Assembly (NCBI RefSeq): GCF_030247195.1
Contig: NC_080671.1
Location: forward strand, 105,325,845-105,389,844
DNA from: Topomyia yanbarensis
Lineage: Eukaryota > Arthropoda > Insecta > Diptera > Culicidae
Length of the DNA: 64,000 nucleotides
Direction of reading: 5' to 3'
Shown: piece by piece, positions 53,076 through 64,000 of the stretch
Layout of the letters: each line of letters opens with the position of its first letter
Numbering within the stretch: the first letter of the stretch is position 1
The notes under the pieces: model-generated
The model's input: the letters and a program-made list of their open reading frames with translations, nothing else
The model's database searches: none
What the model was told of the DNA's origin: nothing
Translations under genes and position numbers: made by a program

Positions 53076-53539
53076 CTCATTTCGCACAAAAGTGGTGCGC
53101 GTCTTGAAAATATCTGTGTTTTCGACCAAACAACAATCATTCCATTCTGTGATTTTTGTTCACCTTCTAGCACATACTTCTAGTAGCATTCAATGAGTGG
53201 CTAGACAGAATATGTCCAATACATAAAATTTACAGCAGAAGAAACGAGAGGCAGATAGAAAAGTAATATAATAATTAAATTCCTGCGTGTAATAAAAAAT
53301 GGCGCCAACATGGATCTCCCTATAGCGGGTAGTCGAAGCTTTCAACAGGAGTCCAAAAATGAAAAAGAAAACTATTTTTTCAACACCGTTTGTTAGATCT
53401 TCATAAAAATCAGGTTATGTAGAATATTGTTGCAGTAGTGCTTATTGATTTTCATGAAGATCAAACACACAATTTGGAAAAAAACTGCTTTGTTAGTTTT
53501 AGATTTTTTTTCATTTCCGTTACTCCTAAAGCAAAGCTT
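53076..53539. other. No gene recognised
   Basis: AT-rich; nothing assignable. Confidence 0.4.
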
Positions 53540-53720
53540 TTGTGCAAGACACAAACGCGAAGGAATACCTACGTACAAAGTCCAAAAGGCGCGATGAACG
53601 ACAAAACACAGCGAGGAAATCATGTGTGCGGAAATTCTGCTATTGCCGAAGTTTTCATTTTTTTTTCGTAGGTGATGACGAGACTATTGTGAAAGCCGAT
53701 TTCTAGAGGCTCCCTCGGCT
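53540..53720 (+). pseudogene. Mariner-like (ITmD37E-type) transposase relic
   Basis: Readable pieces, in shifting frames, are KRRDERQNTA and GDDETIVKADF, which correspond to NRDERQQSTAKTR and MDDETYIKTDYKQ of copy 2. The first catalytic Asp position is included. Only about 60 codons are left. Confidence 0.6.
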
Positions 53721-54094
53721 TCTTTGCTTCACTGTCTGTCACAAGTTCGACATCTCTGAGGACGTTAGCAAATAGAGGATGTTTAAGGGGGAGGCCTGGC
53801 GAAAAGTGCTCCAACCGAAAGTTATTTTGCTTTACGATTTTGAAGGCAAGGCAACAATGGATATTTTGTGTAATGTTAAAATTTATTTATACACTCATAA
53901 CGTAAATAAAAAAAAATAGTAACGTAGAGCATACCATACGAGCGTTCCAAGAGTAGACGTCCAACCATTTCCGCGTCGAGGAGCGCCGCGACGAACACGA
54001 TAACTCTTGATAAAATTGTCTGACACAGGAAATTCAATAAGATTTGTAAAGCTTAGACTTGTAGGTATTCGATGAACTAAAAAATAGAAAAACG
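53721..54094. other. No gene recognised
   Basis: The first part may be decayed continuation of the mariner relic; the remainder is unassigned. Confidence 0.35.
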
Positions 54095-55420
54095 TTATTA
54101 ATCCACCTAACAGTGTGATGAGACATTTCTTATAACTCTTATCACTCTCTTCGGATATTATATCGTTTGAGAACATTTAGAACTTGATGCTTCGCGATGT
54201 TTTTGATAACACATACTACATGGGATAGTGGCAGGACTCAGAGAATCACTCAAATCAGCATAGGACAACATCAGTGCTAGAAATCTCAAACCAAATCAAT
54301 GGGAAGGCGAAAAAATGGCCCATAAAATAGACATACAAACGAATTATTGCTAATGCTCTGTTAATAAAATATCTAAATTCCTCAATCAATGCATTGTGGT
54401 GGGAAAACTGATTTTTCTAAAGGGGTTATGTATATTGTACTGAACCAAAAAAAAATCGATTTGTTTTAATCGATTTAAAGTTTATACTTTACTCAAATTT
54501 CCAACGCGACTGAGAATTAAGAAATCAACGCTTTTTCTTGAAAAAACCCACCATTCAAAGAAAATCAACAGTGCATATTTTTAGACTTGGTTTTATTTCC
54601 TATTTAAGAACTGTGTGTTTTTTACATCCTAGATTGCATGATTCAGTGATCGAAACCCAAAACATCATGAAGTATTTGAAATTATTAAATTAAAATTTGT
54701 GTTTGCTATTGAAATTGACAAAATGATTGTATATATAGTATATAGTCCCTTTGGCGATTGTTTACTTTTTTGGTCCCACCTATCAGCATTGAAGTATCGC
54801 CCTTACGTTTTTTTACAATACCAATTTTACAATTGGTGGGGGTTTGGTGAAAATCGATCTTAATGTCTAAACGGCATAATTCCGAAACCGTAATTTTTGA
54901 AATTTTAAAATTATGCAGAATTAATTTTTCAGAAAATAGTAACAAGCAAAAAAGTACCAAAGTCCAAAAAAATCAATTTTTGTCAAACGTAATTTTTTCG
55001 AGTTTACATCAAATCTCAATGTTTCATGCATTATAATGTCATTTGGCATCAAAAATACAAATTTGATTTTGAAAATTTTTCATTTCAGTTTATATTGGAA
55101 TTTGCTGTGTGATTGCACTCTTCAACTCGTAACTCCGGATCCGGAAGTCCAATCAATAAAAAAAAATCAATTACAGCCGATGGGAAGATTGTACCTTTCA
55201 TTTGAGACTAACTTTGTGCAAATCGATCCAGCCATCTCTGATTAACAGAGGTCATATTTTTTTTCCACATACACACATACTCACACATACATACAGACAT
55301 GCATACACACACAGACATTTTCCGATCTCGACGAACTGAGTCAATTAGCATATGACACTCGGCCCTCCCGGTCGGGATTAGATCGACGAATTTTAGAGTG
55401 AATGAGAAAGGCAAAAACAT
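54095..55420 (-). mobile_element. GT-tract interspersed family, copy D (minus, diverged)
   Basis: Starts TTAATCCACCTAACAGTGTG and ends GAGTGAATGAGAAAGGCAAA. It contains the CATACACACATAC tract (55265-55315), TTCCGATCTCGACGAACTGA and CGGCCCTCCCGG. Much more diverged than copies A and C, with a long unassigned centre. Confidence 0.65.
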
Positions 55421-56152
55421 TTTTAGCAAATGTTGAAATTTATGCATTTTTTGGTGAGCAGTTCTATGTTTCATAGACATTAAATCAATTTTAACTTCGC
55501 TTCCTATTAAATAAAGACCCTTATTACAGTACATCTCTACAAAAACGAGATCAATTTGAAAATAAATCTGAGGATTATGATTGATTACAGAACTCTGGAA
55601 TTTTCTATTGAAATGTTTTCAGGCAGAAATTTGATATTGATGCTATTAGATAACTGTGAAATCAAGACCAAGAGATCAGTTACATATCAGGACCCCATTC
55701 CGACAATTTATCAAAAGTGCTCATGATGTTTACAACAACAGGTTATCAATCTACGGATCAGATAATTGTTATTGTAATATTGAATTAAATCAGTCTGCAT
55801 CAATAAATTTTCAACTTCAATCCAATATTTTTTTTGGGTGTGGTGGAGGGGGGAGGGGGGTTGTATGGTGTTAAACCCCAAAACCTTCTCTTGGCTACGC
55901 CGTTGCTTGGAGTTATTTATTTCGCTTTTCATTTTCCGATATGTTTCAAATCGATCCGATGGTTATAAGTTGGAAAAATTACAGTCAGAAGGTTCGCACA
56001 AATGAACATTTTTGTACTGATAAGTTATCAAGTTCCTTCCAGACAACTTGGAAGTGTTCGGTGATTATTTCTAGCGGTTGTAGATAGTAAAATGAAATAC
56101 AAAATTCGTTTTATCGAAATAATGTTTGGCTTATTTCAATGGATTATTACTA
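55421..56152. other. Unassigned, with a possible hAT end
   Basis: The G-rich tract at 55840-55862 followed by TTGGCTACGCCGTTG (about 55891) resembles the GGCTACG-type hAT ends at 18191-22270, but its partner end was not found. Confidence 0.35.
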
Positions 56153-56645
56153 CACTCAAGTTTTTTTTTACGCGGTTTTTTTTTGCGCGGTATTTTTTTA
56201 CGCGATTTTTTTTACGCGGATTTTGAAATTTACGCGGTTTTCATTTACGCGGATTTTGAAATTTACGCGGTTTTCATTTACGCGGATTTTGAAATTTACG
56301 CGGTTTTCATTTACGCGGTTTTTGAAATTTACGCGGTTTTCATTTACGCGGATTTTGGAATTTACGCGGTATCCATCAATGAGGTTCCCTTTATCGCGGA
56401 TTCTTAAATTTAAGTGGTCTTCATTTACGCGGATTTTGAAATTTACGCGGTTTTCATTTACGCGGATTTTGAAATTTACGCGGTTTTCATTTACGCGGAT
56501 TTTGAAATTTACGCGGTTTTCATTTACGCGGATTTTGAAATTTACGCGGTTTTCATTTACGCGGATTTTGAAATTTACGCGGTTTTCATTTACGCGGTTT
56601 TCATTTACGCGGCTCGTATCCCCCGCGTAAAAAAAAACCTGAGTG
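56153..56645. mobile_element. MITE composed of a 33-bp minisatellite, TA-flanked
   Basis: The ends CACTCAAGTTTTTTTTTACG and (reverse complement) CACTCAGGTTTTTTTTTACG are inverted repeats, flanked by TA (56151-56152, 56646-56647) as in Tc1/mariner-type elements. The interior is about a dozen copies of TTTACGCGGATTTTGAAA plus TTTACGCGGTTTTCA. Because the unit is 33 bp and lacks stops, several frames on both strands stay open; none is a gene. Confidence 0.85.
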
Positions 56646-56647
56646 TA

Positions 56648-57229
56648 TATTGAACAATAAATAGGCGACAAAGAGTAATCAACAAACAACAAGCCATAAC
56701 TTTTAAAGTATTCAAAATAGATATTTGAAGTCTTCAGTAAAGTTATTTGCAAAAGTAAGAGCTACAAATTTGCTGAAGGCATCATTTCGATATAATCACT
56801 TCCAAAAAAATTTGTGAAAATATCTCACTCATAGGGGGATTAATCAGCAAAAGCACAATACCAAAAGAAAGGGCATATTGCCTCCATTAAATTCTCCGAA
56901 GATACTATTGACCTAAAATAAGCCGTTTTGTCGTTAATAATAGATTACATGTTTTTGGTCATATTTCTGGCTATGGGAAATGATAAAAATCTTTCGTCCG
57001 CATTTAATGTTAAATATCTCTTTTGATAATAGTCCGATTTCAACAATCTATAGCTTGTTCGAAAGGTATTCGTTAAAGCTGTCTAAAAACATATAAATTG
57101 TTAATCTATATTGTCAATTTCGGTAGATAATTCAAAAAAACTGCAAAAAACGCCATTTTTGCGCATTCAAACATTCATATCTTGGAAACTAAACATCAGA
57201 ATCAAAAACAAATTAATAGCGTTCATACT
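56648..57229. other. No gene recognised
   Basis: AT-rich, unassigned. Confidence 0.4.
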
Positions 57230-57328
57230 GTTTTTTAGTTCTTTCATTTAAAATTGGTTTGGATAAGATCGGTTCAGCCATTGCTGAGAAACACGAATGA
57301 GAATTTGTCCGTTACATACACACACACA

Positions 57329-57364
<36 letters not shown>

Positions 57365-57480
57365 TTGTCCCAAATCGTCGAGCTGAGTCGATTGGTATAT
57401 AAGACTCGGCCCTCCGGGCCTCGGAAAAAATCTTGAAAGTTTGAGCGAATTCTATACATTTCTTTTATAAGAAATGTAAA
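57230..57480 (-). repeat. GT-tract family relative with (AC)n
   Basis: (AC)n at 57317-57360 is followed by ATCGTCGAGCTGAGTCGATT and CGGCCCTCCGGGCC. Same orientation as copies C and D; a partial element. Confidence 0.7.
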
Positions 57481-60400
57481 AAGTTCGAGCTTCATGAAAA
57501 CCAAATAATCTCATATTTTACTGTAAAATTCGCTTACTTTTCTTCAAAATAATATGGAGAAAAATCCTTTTATTCAATTTTCTGTGGTTCATGGACAGGC
57601 TACAAATATTATGCATTCTCATAAAAAATCAAGTCAATTCGTTGATTAGTTTTTGAGTTATAGTGTTCGCCAAATTGAAAACGTGGTTTCGAGAAAAACG
57701 CTATTAAAGTTGCCGATGGATTGAAGTCAGCGTGTGTCGTCGCTATTAGGACAAACGTCATTCTGGAGTGAACTGAGTTAGATATGCCACATTACTTGTC
57801 TAAAAATTCTTCAGAGTTTTGACATTCTGCTTGGTTACTGAGATATAGCGAGAAACGCGCTGAATTTTTTTTTTAAATTGTTTGTTTCGAATGACTGTGT
57901 CCGGGGATTGGTTCAAGTTATTTTGATGTATAAGATGTTTTTACGTGTAAAACTATCTGAGAAACACAATGGCACAATCATTTGCAAAACAAAAATGCAC
58001 GAATTGCGAGAAAAATGCAATTTATGTTTTAAACTGGAAATATAGCATATTTGGCAACACTATAACCAAAAATAACTAATCTGCCTAGATTCCCTGTTTT
58101 CCTTCAAAATGCATCTCACCGATTTATTATAGACCAAATGGTGCCAAAGATATAAATAAAAGTTAAAAATTGATGCTTTTTCTTTGCAAAATTTTCCATG
58201 CTCGATTATAACATGCCATACAAATTTTGTTATCAATACACACCTATGACACATGTGAGTGCGACTTTTGTTTACATTTTTAGTAAAAACTCGCAACATA
58301 GTAAATCGATCTTCGTAATATTTGAGAGATTAATACGGAATTGATAGAAGCTTCAATTGTCTTCTTTGAATTGTTTATACCATTTATATGTTTCAAGATT
58401 TTCAATCTCAAACTAAAAATCGTTTTTCTCGAAATGTGCTAAATGGCGCTTGTCATAAGATAGCACAACAGCGAAGAAGTGTCCCTTTCTTGTAAACCGA
58501 TAAGCAGTCCAGTACTACACTAACGAAATTTTCTGCCATCGTGGACATAACTTTCACAAATTTCAATGTTACTGATTCTCTTAAAAGACTTCTATAGCAA
58601 TAGTGAAAACATTTTTGAAGCAGTTGACAGCTAAATGGCTCCTCCTTGCAGCGATCGCAGCTTTTGAAGGCTAAGTTATCGAACGAGATTTCCAGTTCGA
58701 TCACTGTTCTACCGTAGATTTATATTTAGAAATATTCTCCCGAAAATCGATTGCTTAGATGGTTACTAAACTTTTAAAGATGTGATGCACATTATACTTA
58801 TCGCTATGCTCGAAATCGTTACAGTTGGATTGCATGGTAATTTCTGATCTCTACGGTAGCGACTATGTACCTAACGGTTCAAGCCAATTAGAAACTATCA
58901 ATGCCTCGTATGATTTCACACGAATTATTGATTGGAAGATTTGTGCGATAACGATCTTCCTCCCGAGGAAGAGCACAGGTTTTTTGCCAGGTTGAATTCG
59001 AGCTCAGACTAATCCAGTACACATCACATGAACATCCGTGAACGGTGTCCCAAAACGTGTGGGACAAAGAGTGATCAGAAGGAAGCGACGATGGAAAAGA
59101 CCAGGAAGAGCTTAATGAAAGCCAAAATTCGTAGTTATTGGCACTGGTTTGTTGACTGGTTAATGAAAGAATCATCGATAATCACTCATTGGGGAACAAT
59201 TAGTCGTTTGCGTAACCGATACAATTGTTTATCTTGATTGTTATGTCGTGACGCTTGGAAGCCATTTAGTTGCCTGATGAAGGGATTTCTGTAATCCGTC
59301 CGTTATAAAATGAATGTGTGATTTATGATAACAAATCTGCATATATCTACGGGGGCTACAAACTCTTGGGTTCGGTTTCGGAAAAAATTGAAATCCGACC
59401 ATCTCTACTAAGGAAGGTTAAACACGAACAGCTATCAGACACAATCGGATTTGGGTGGCACTCGAAATCCCCAATATAACTAATCCTTCTAAGATCTAAT
59501 GCATATATCAGCAGGCAGTTTAGCATTCTTATCGTTTCAAATTGCGACGTTTTTATTCGGACATTAAGCCGTTTTCAAATATTTACGAGCCAACGAAATC
59601 TCTTTCAACCCCCCTCCAGACAAGCGTCTACTGGTAAATCCGTTCGTAGAAGTCAAAGCTTTCCTAGGCATTGTGGAACGGTATTTGAATAGGGTTTTAC
59701 TCGGTTGGTGGTTAATGTGGGAAACGAGCTACCTTCGTAGTATTATTTAAATGGCAGCAGAATGCACATGTTTTCTTCAACGAGTTGTATTTGCGATGAC
59801 ATATCGTTTGGGTTGACGATAGCACGGCAAATGAATGAATGGAAAACTTGTTATTGTGTTTTTGAAATAATTCGCATCAATTTGTTATTGTGTTTATCGT
59901 AATGATGTTGCAGGTGGTGTAAGGTGCATTTGTCAGTGATGCCACGATCCTAGTATTACTATATTGCCTATTAATTTTATGTTTACAGACAATGTACTAT
60001 TGTAAGTCGAATATATTGATTGAATGCCTCTTACATATTCAAAAGAAAACATTTTCTGAACTTTGTCATTGTCACAACTACTCCATTGTCAACAGGTTTT
60101 TTTTCGTTTCCTGTCAACCACCGTTGGAAAAAAAAAATTTACTCTGGAAAAGCGGTTTGCAAGCCAGGCCAAAGAAGCCCCTCTTATTCGTGAATTCTTG
60201 CTTCTGCCGGGCCATGAATAAATTTACCACAATTTCCCATTAAACTTTCTGTCCGCAAAAACCCCAACATTTCCCTTCCGCGGTCTCTTTGTTTTCTGTC
60301 TCCCTGTGCTGCATCAGCCCGACTTCGTTTCGTGGGTAGTGTTACTTTTGCGTAACCGTACACGCGCAACATATCTTGGTCTTGGTGCTTTCCATATCCT

Positions 60401-62587
60401 ACGTGGAACCACTGCCGCCGGAAGCTGCACATAAAATTTACAAAATGTAACAAATAACATCAACAATCATCCAACGAACATCATGGATCGTTAGGCGATA
60501 GGCAAAGTCAGTCAGTCAGCCAGTCCCAGGGGACACCGATGGTGGTTGGTTATGGAACCGCAATTAACAAGTACGGCCCGACTGGATGCTTCTACACTCC
60601 ATCGATCCACTGCGGTAGGAAAATCCCTACAACCCGTACGCATCAGGATGTGAAGAAGTGTGCGAAACACAAGTTGCACACCGCACGAGGACTTTCATCA
60701 GACAGGGTTGGCCGATGTTGTTGTTGTTGTTGATGATGATGTTTATGTTTGATGTTCAATCTAATTTTTGAAGGTTTATTTCTCGGATGAGCAATGGCGG
60801 TGTTTGTGTGTCGATAAAATTCCCTCGTGACTTGTTTGGCTCTGTCTCGTTATCACCGTTGGTACCGATTCGAATCTGCATTTGCATGTTGGTAGATTGT
60901 AGGCAAACTGAAGGGGTACGGTTGTTGGTTGTGCAAGGAATGTCATAAAAAGGGAGAAGAAATTGCGCAAATTCGATTTGCTTTATCAATTAGGGTAGTA
61001 CGCGCCGACGGCTACGCTGTGTGTCGTTCTATATGGGATGCGTGAGGATTTAATTTGTTTGCGGTAAGGAAGTTAAAATTCAAATTGCTACATGCGGTGA
61101 TAAAAGTCTTAAGGGTGCAATAAGCTACGGATATAAAGCAAATAGGCATTGGCTTGAAATCCAACCTATGTTCGCTCGAGGGCTTCCTCCAGGGATGTTT
61201 GGTTCATAATAAAAAACTGTTACCATTTTTTGTGTATTACTCGCATCTGGTGCGATTCGGACGTTGCAATTAGAAATATGATTTAATGGTTATGGTTCCT
61301 ATAAAATTGTAATTGCTGTGGGATTTACTGCATACTGAAAGGCCACGTAACTGAAACAGTTATCGCTTGGTTAAAACCTGAGATGGGGCTTGCAAAGACG
61401 GTCTTCTTTTGCTCATCCCATATTCATGTTATTTTGCAGGAAAAAAACCGCGTGCAAAATTCTTCCAAGCAAATTCCGATGATAGCTCACATAATTAAAA
61501 ACTTTATCTGGAATCCTTCATATTATACACAAATCATAAGTGCTATGGTAATTACGTACGTTAAGGTCTATTTATGATATTACGATAAATGCGTTTTTCT
61601 GTAACATTATATGAAATTATAGAATGAAGATACGAGTTATTGTTACAATATAGGGAATGATTATAATATAATATTGCATGTTAGAAAAGAATTGAGGTGC
61701 TTCCGCAGGATTATAAAAAATATATCGAAACGATTTGGTAGTCGTTTTCATATATTTCTGTAAGGTTTGCTTTAATGAAAAACGTGTATCGTTAAAATCT
61801 CCTTACAATATTACCACAATGTTTACCTCAAGTCAAAACGTTTGGCTACAGTTTTCAGTAATCCTTCATAATGAATTGAATGTATTGTTAAAATGAAATA
61901 AGGAATCTTTGTTTATTGCACATATTTATTGGGATTTTTTTTAATATTTATCCACGGATAAAGTGCTTTACTACTTTATTTTTATTTCATATCAAATGGA
62001 AATCAGATTATTTTGGCTGGATAAAAGAAATTCCAAATTTTATTTTTGGCGTACAGGTTTCTTTCTTGGGCCAAATCTAAAGCTTCACACCTTTCTGTAA
62101 AAGGTAAAATAAATCCACAAGGTTGTTTTACTCAGCGAAGGTCGATTATATTAATTCACATTTCATCTATAGCATCAATTCTAAAACATTAACTTAAAGA
62201 TAGCAAAGATATTGTTTATAAGCACACTCAGCAAAATGGTAAAACTAATCATAATCAAATTTCGTATGTGGCAAAATATATGACTTCGTAACACTAATGT
62301 TTAAGAAATTCTGTTAGTAAGACACGAATTTAGGATGGATTTCTAAAGAAGGGCCAACACCATGTATTGTAGTCCTAGCAACTCAAGAATTTCAAATCCT
62401 CTCCTCTAATACCCGAGCTTCCTTTTTCTTAAGTCGATCAATGTGAAATGTATTACATCACGAGTCTTTTTAACATCGTAAGTCAGCTGTCGGAAGTTGC
62501 TACACCTGTCAAAACGAGGAGAGACGGTCAATTCTAATATCGGATTCTCGATTTGCCTAAACAACCGGATTCAACGGTTTATATATT
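57481..62587. other. Low-repeat flank, no convincing gene
   Basis: 57481-60050 is AT-rich with scattered short frames lacking family features. 60100-60760 is locally GC-richer, with GTCAGTCAGTCAGCCAGTC near 60508 and a TTG/ATG trinucleotide run at 60716-60748. It could be an untranslated exon or regulatory region of a neighbouring gene, but I see no splice-consistent coding sequence. Confidence 0.35.
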
Positions 62588-62815
62588 ACTAGCTGATATC
62601 CATCGCGCGTTGCTGCGACTTTCAACGCAATAGGACGAAAACACAATTTGTTACGTAGTGCCATCTGGCGGGCAGATAATTCCCAACCAAATAGCACACA
62701 AACACGCTCCATAACAAAGACCTACTATGTATAAATTTTGACGGTAATCGGTTAAGCCGTTTGGGAGTCCATAAGTCACTTACATACAAAGATAGATAGA
62801 TATGAATGTATTGTA
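62588..62815. repeat. Interspersed repeat beginning ACTAGCTGATATCC
   Basis: The stretch runs from ACTAGCTGATATCCATCGCG through GTAATCGGTTAAGCCGTTTG to ACATACAAAGATAGATAGAT. This layout is shared with common insect repeats ending in a (GATA)n-like tract. Class not determined. Confidence 0.45.
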
Positions 62816-64000
62816 TCAAACACCCCGGCTCATCATCACCGAAAGGCTCCCAAACCTTCTCTTAAACCAATTCAAGAAAAATTAAGGCAAAAAATTTGAA
62901 TTGTAATTCCAACCATATGCGATATGGTCCGTAATTATTCAGCTCTTGTATTCATGTTCATTCGTAATCATCCACAGTTTATTAGTATATGGCATGTCGT
63001 TTTACCCTTTTCCTAAAGTCGATTGTGACTAGATTATTATGAAGACCAAAATACATTCCACAAGATTACAGAAATAGCTCAATTGGTAAAAGTGGCAGTA
63101 CCACCACCACAAGATGTCAGCAACATAACATGGAAGGACGCATGCAATCAAATCACAGATTACCATAAATCGATAGAGTAAAAAACGTTATTCGAACTGA
63201 TGAGGGGGGAGGGGGAAGAGGCTCTTGGGCGAATCAGAAAAAAGTTCTTTTTAATCTGCCGCAATTGATAGTGTCGATAAAGTAGTTTATTATACACACT
63301 CATCATATTTTGCCCATAGCATAGTGTCACTCGTAAACTATAACTGTACTATTCGAGAAATGGTTATCGGTGGTCACAATACATTAGATGATCGAAACGA
63401 TTTGTGGTATGGTATGTGTATTTTGCGTCACGATTTGTCAGATTGAAAAAAAAAATAAAACAATTGTGTATAATGTGAGATTATACTAATCGTACAACAT
63501 GGTAAAAAAATGTTCACGGTAGAATGTTTAATGTACCGCAAAAATGGATTATAAGATCACCATTCCCCTTATAATAAGCCCTATAATTTGTTCAAGGAAA
63601 TCAGCATTTTTGAATGATACCGCTACCCAACGACCTATTCGGTAAATGGTGCAAGTGGCGTTGACCATATGTGGAATAGTCAATGGTTTATCGTTTCCTA
63701 GGAAACTTCAGGGAATAGCTCTTTAAGGTCCAAATACCATTGCGGTGATCTTACAGGAATGGTCACCAAATATGCGGGAGTGCTGTGCCGATGCGGAGCA
63801 GATTTTTGTCGATGAGGTACAGATTTGCACCGAAAATCACAGAGCAACATTTAGGAAGCAGACTTGATGCGGCTGATAAAAGATAGTGTTTCTTAGTTAT
63901 GCAAAAAAGTCCGAGGAATCGCGTTTTGACAGATAGAATGACCACACGAAACGCGTGGACCCGCTTTACCCAGATTCAACTTTAAAGAAAAATCAGACAA
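62816..64000. other. No gene recognised
   Basis: AT-rich sequence to the window end, with a G-rich run at 63204-63220. Nothing assignable. Confidence 0.4.

Noticed and set aside
56139..56752. 163- and 184-codon frames encoding FTRILKFTRFS and RVNENRVNFKI repeats
   Set aside because: They arise from a stop-free 33-bp minisatellite within a MITE; several frames on both strands are open equally.
58888..59175. 95-codon minus-strand frame in the right flank
   Set aside because: Ser/Trp-rich frame without known motif; may be chance.
60539..60733. 64-codon frame ending in a Cys run
   Set aside because: The Cys run is a TTG/TGT trinucleotide repeat, and no splice or family evidence supports a gene.

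Overview
The window looks like nuclear DNA of a mosquito with a large, transposon-rich genome, most likely Aedes-like. The evidence is an insect-type laccase-like multicopper oxidase gene, ITmD37E mariner-like transposons, BEL/Pao, R1, I-clade and RTE-like retrotransposons, a tRNA-derived SINE and many AT-rich non-autonomous DNA transposons. There is no bacterial-style operon, CRISPR array or phage here. The species call is an inference.

The only clearly intact host gene is a laccase-like multicopper oxidase on the minus strand. It has five coding exons (45618-45862, 33355-34151, 23838-24001, 23585-23774, 22911-23521). With GT-AG junctions and matching phases they give 2007 nt, or 668 aa plus a stop. 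A putative signal peptide, the Cys-rich N-terminal signature and all four copper-binding motifs are present. Two introns are 63 nt; the other two are 9.4 and 11.5 kb and packed with mobile elements.

Left part (1-12.2 kb): the 3' part of a long I-group non-LTR retrotransposon (1-5331) has inserted into a tandem array of about 401-bp units (5332-6974). On the minus strand each unit carries a TATA box, a histone-type cap motif and a histone-mRNA-like 3' stem-loop. Close by is a broken histone H3 pseudogene with a perfect stem-loop of its own (7381-7680). A BEL/Pao element without its 5' end but with a 3' LTR follows (about 8040-12216).

Middle (12.2-22.3 kb): two inverted copies of a roughly 500-bp sequence (12217-12733 and 14060-14540) share identical exon and intron-like spacing and an open 55-codon spliced frame. 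Around them are a PIF/Harbinger-like element with TTA target duplications (13981-15500), a 175-bp MITE, a perfect 23-bp hairpin, a hAT MITE with a perfect 8-bp duplication (17558-18131) and a 4.1-kb hAT-ended composite (18191-22270) holding further nested elements.

Gene introns and right flank (24-64 kb): these hold two near-complete but disabled ITmD37E copies, several mariner relics, an R1-clade fragment, a 5'-truncated retroposon with a 16-bp duplication, a SINE, an Ac-like hAT element with subterminal GC-rich repeats, an RTE-like pseudogene and two long inverted repeats. They also hold several copies of an interspersed family with (GT)n tracts, a 15-bp minisatellite and a MITE built from a 33-bp repeat. 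From about 57.5 to 64 kb I see little repeat content and no convincing gene.
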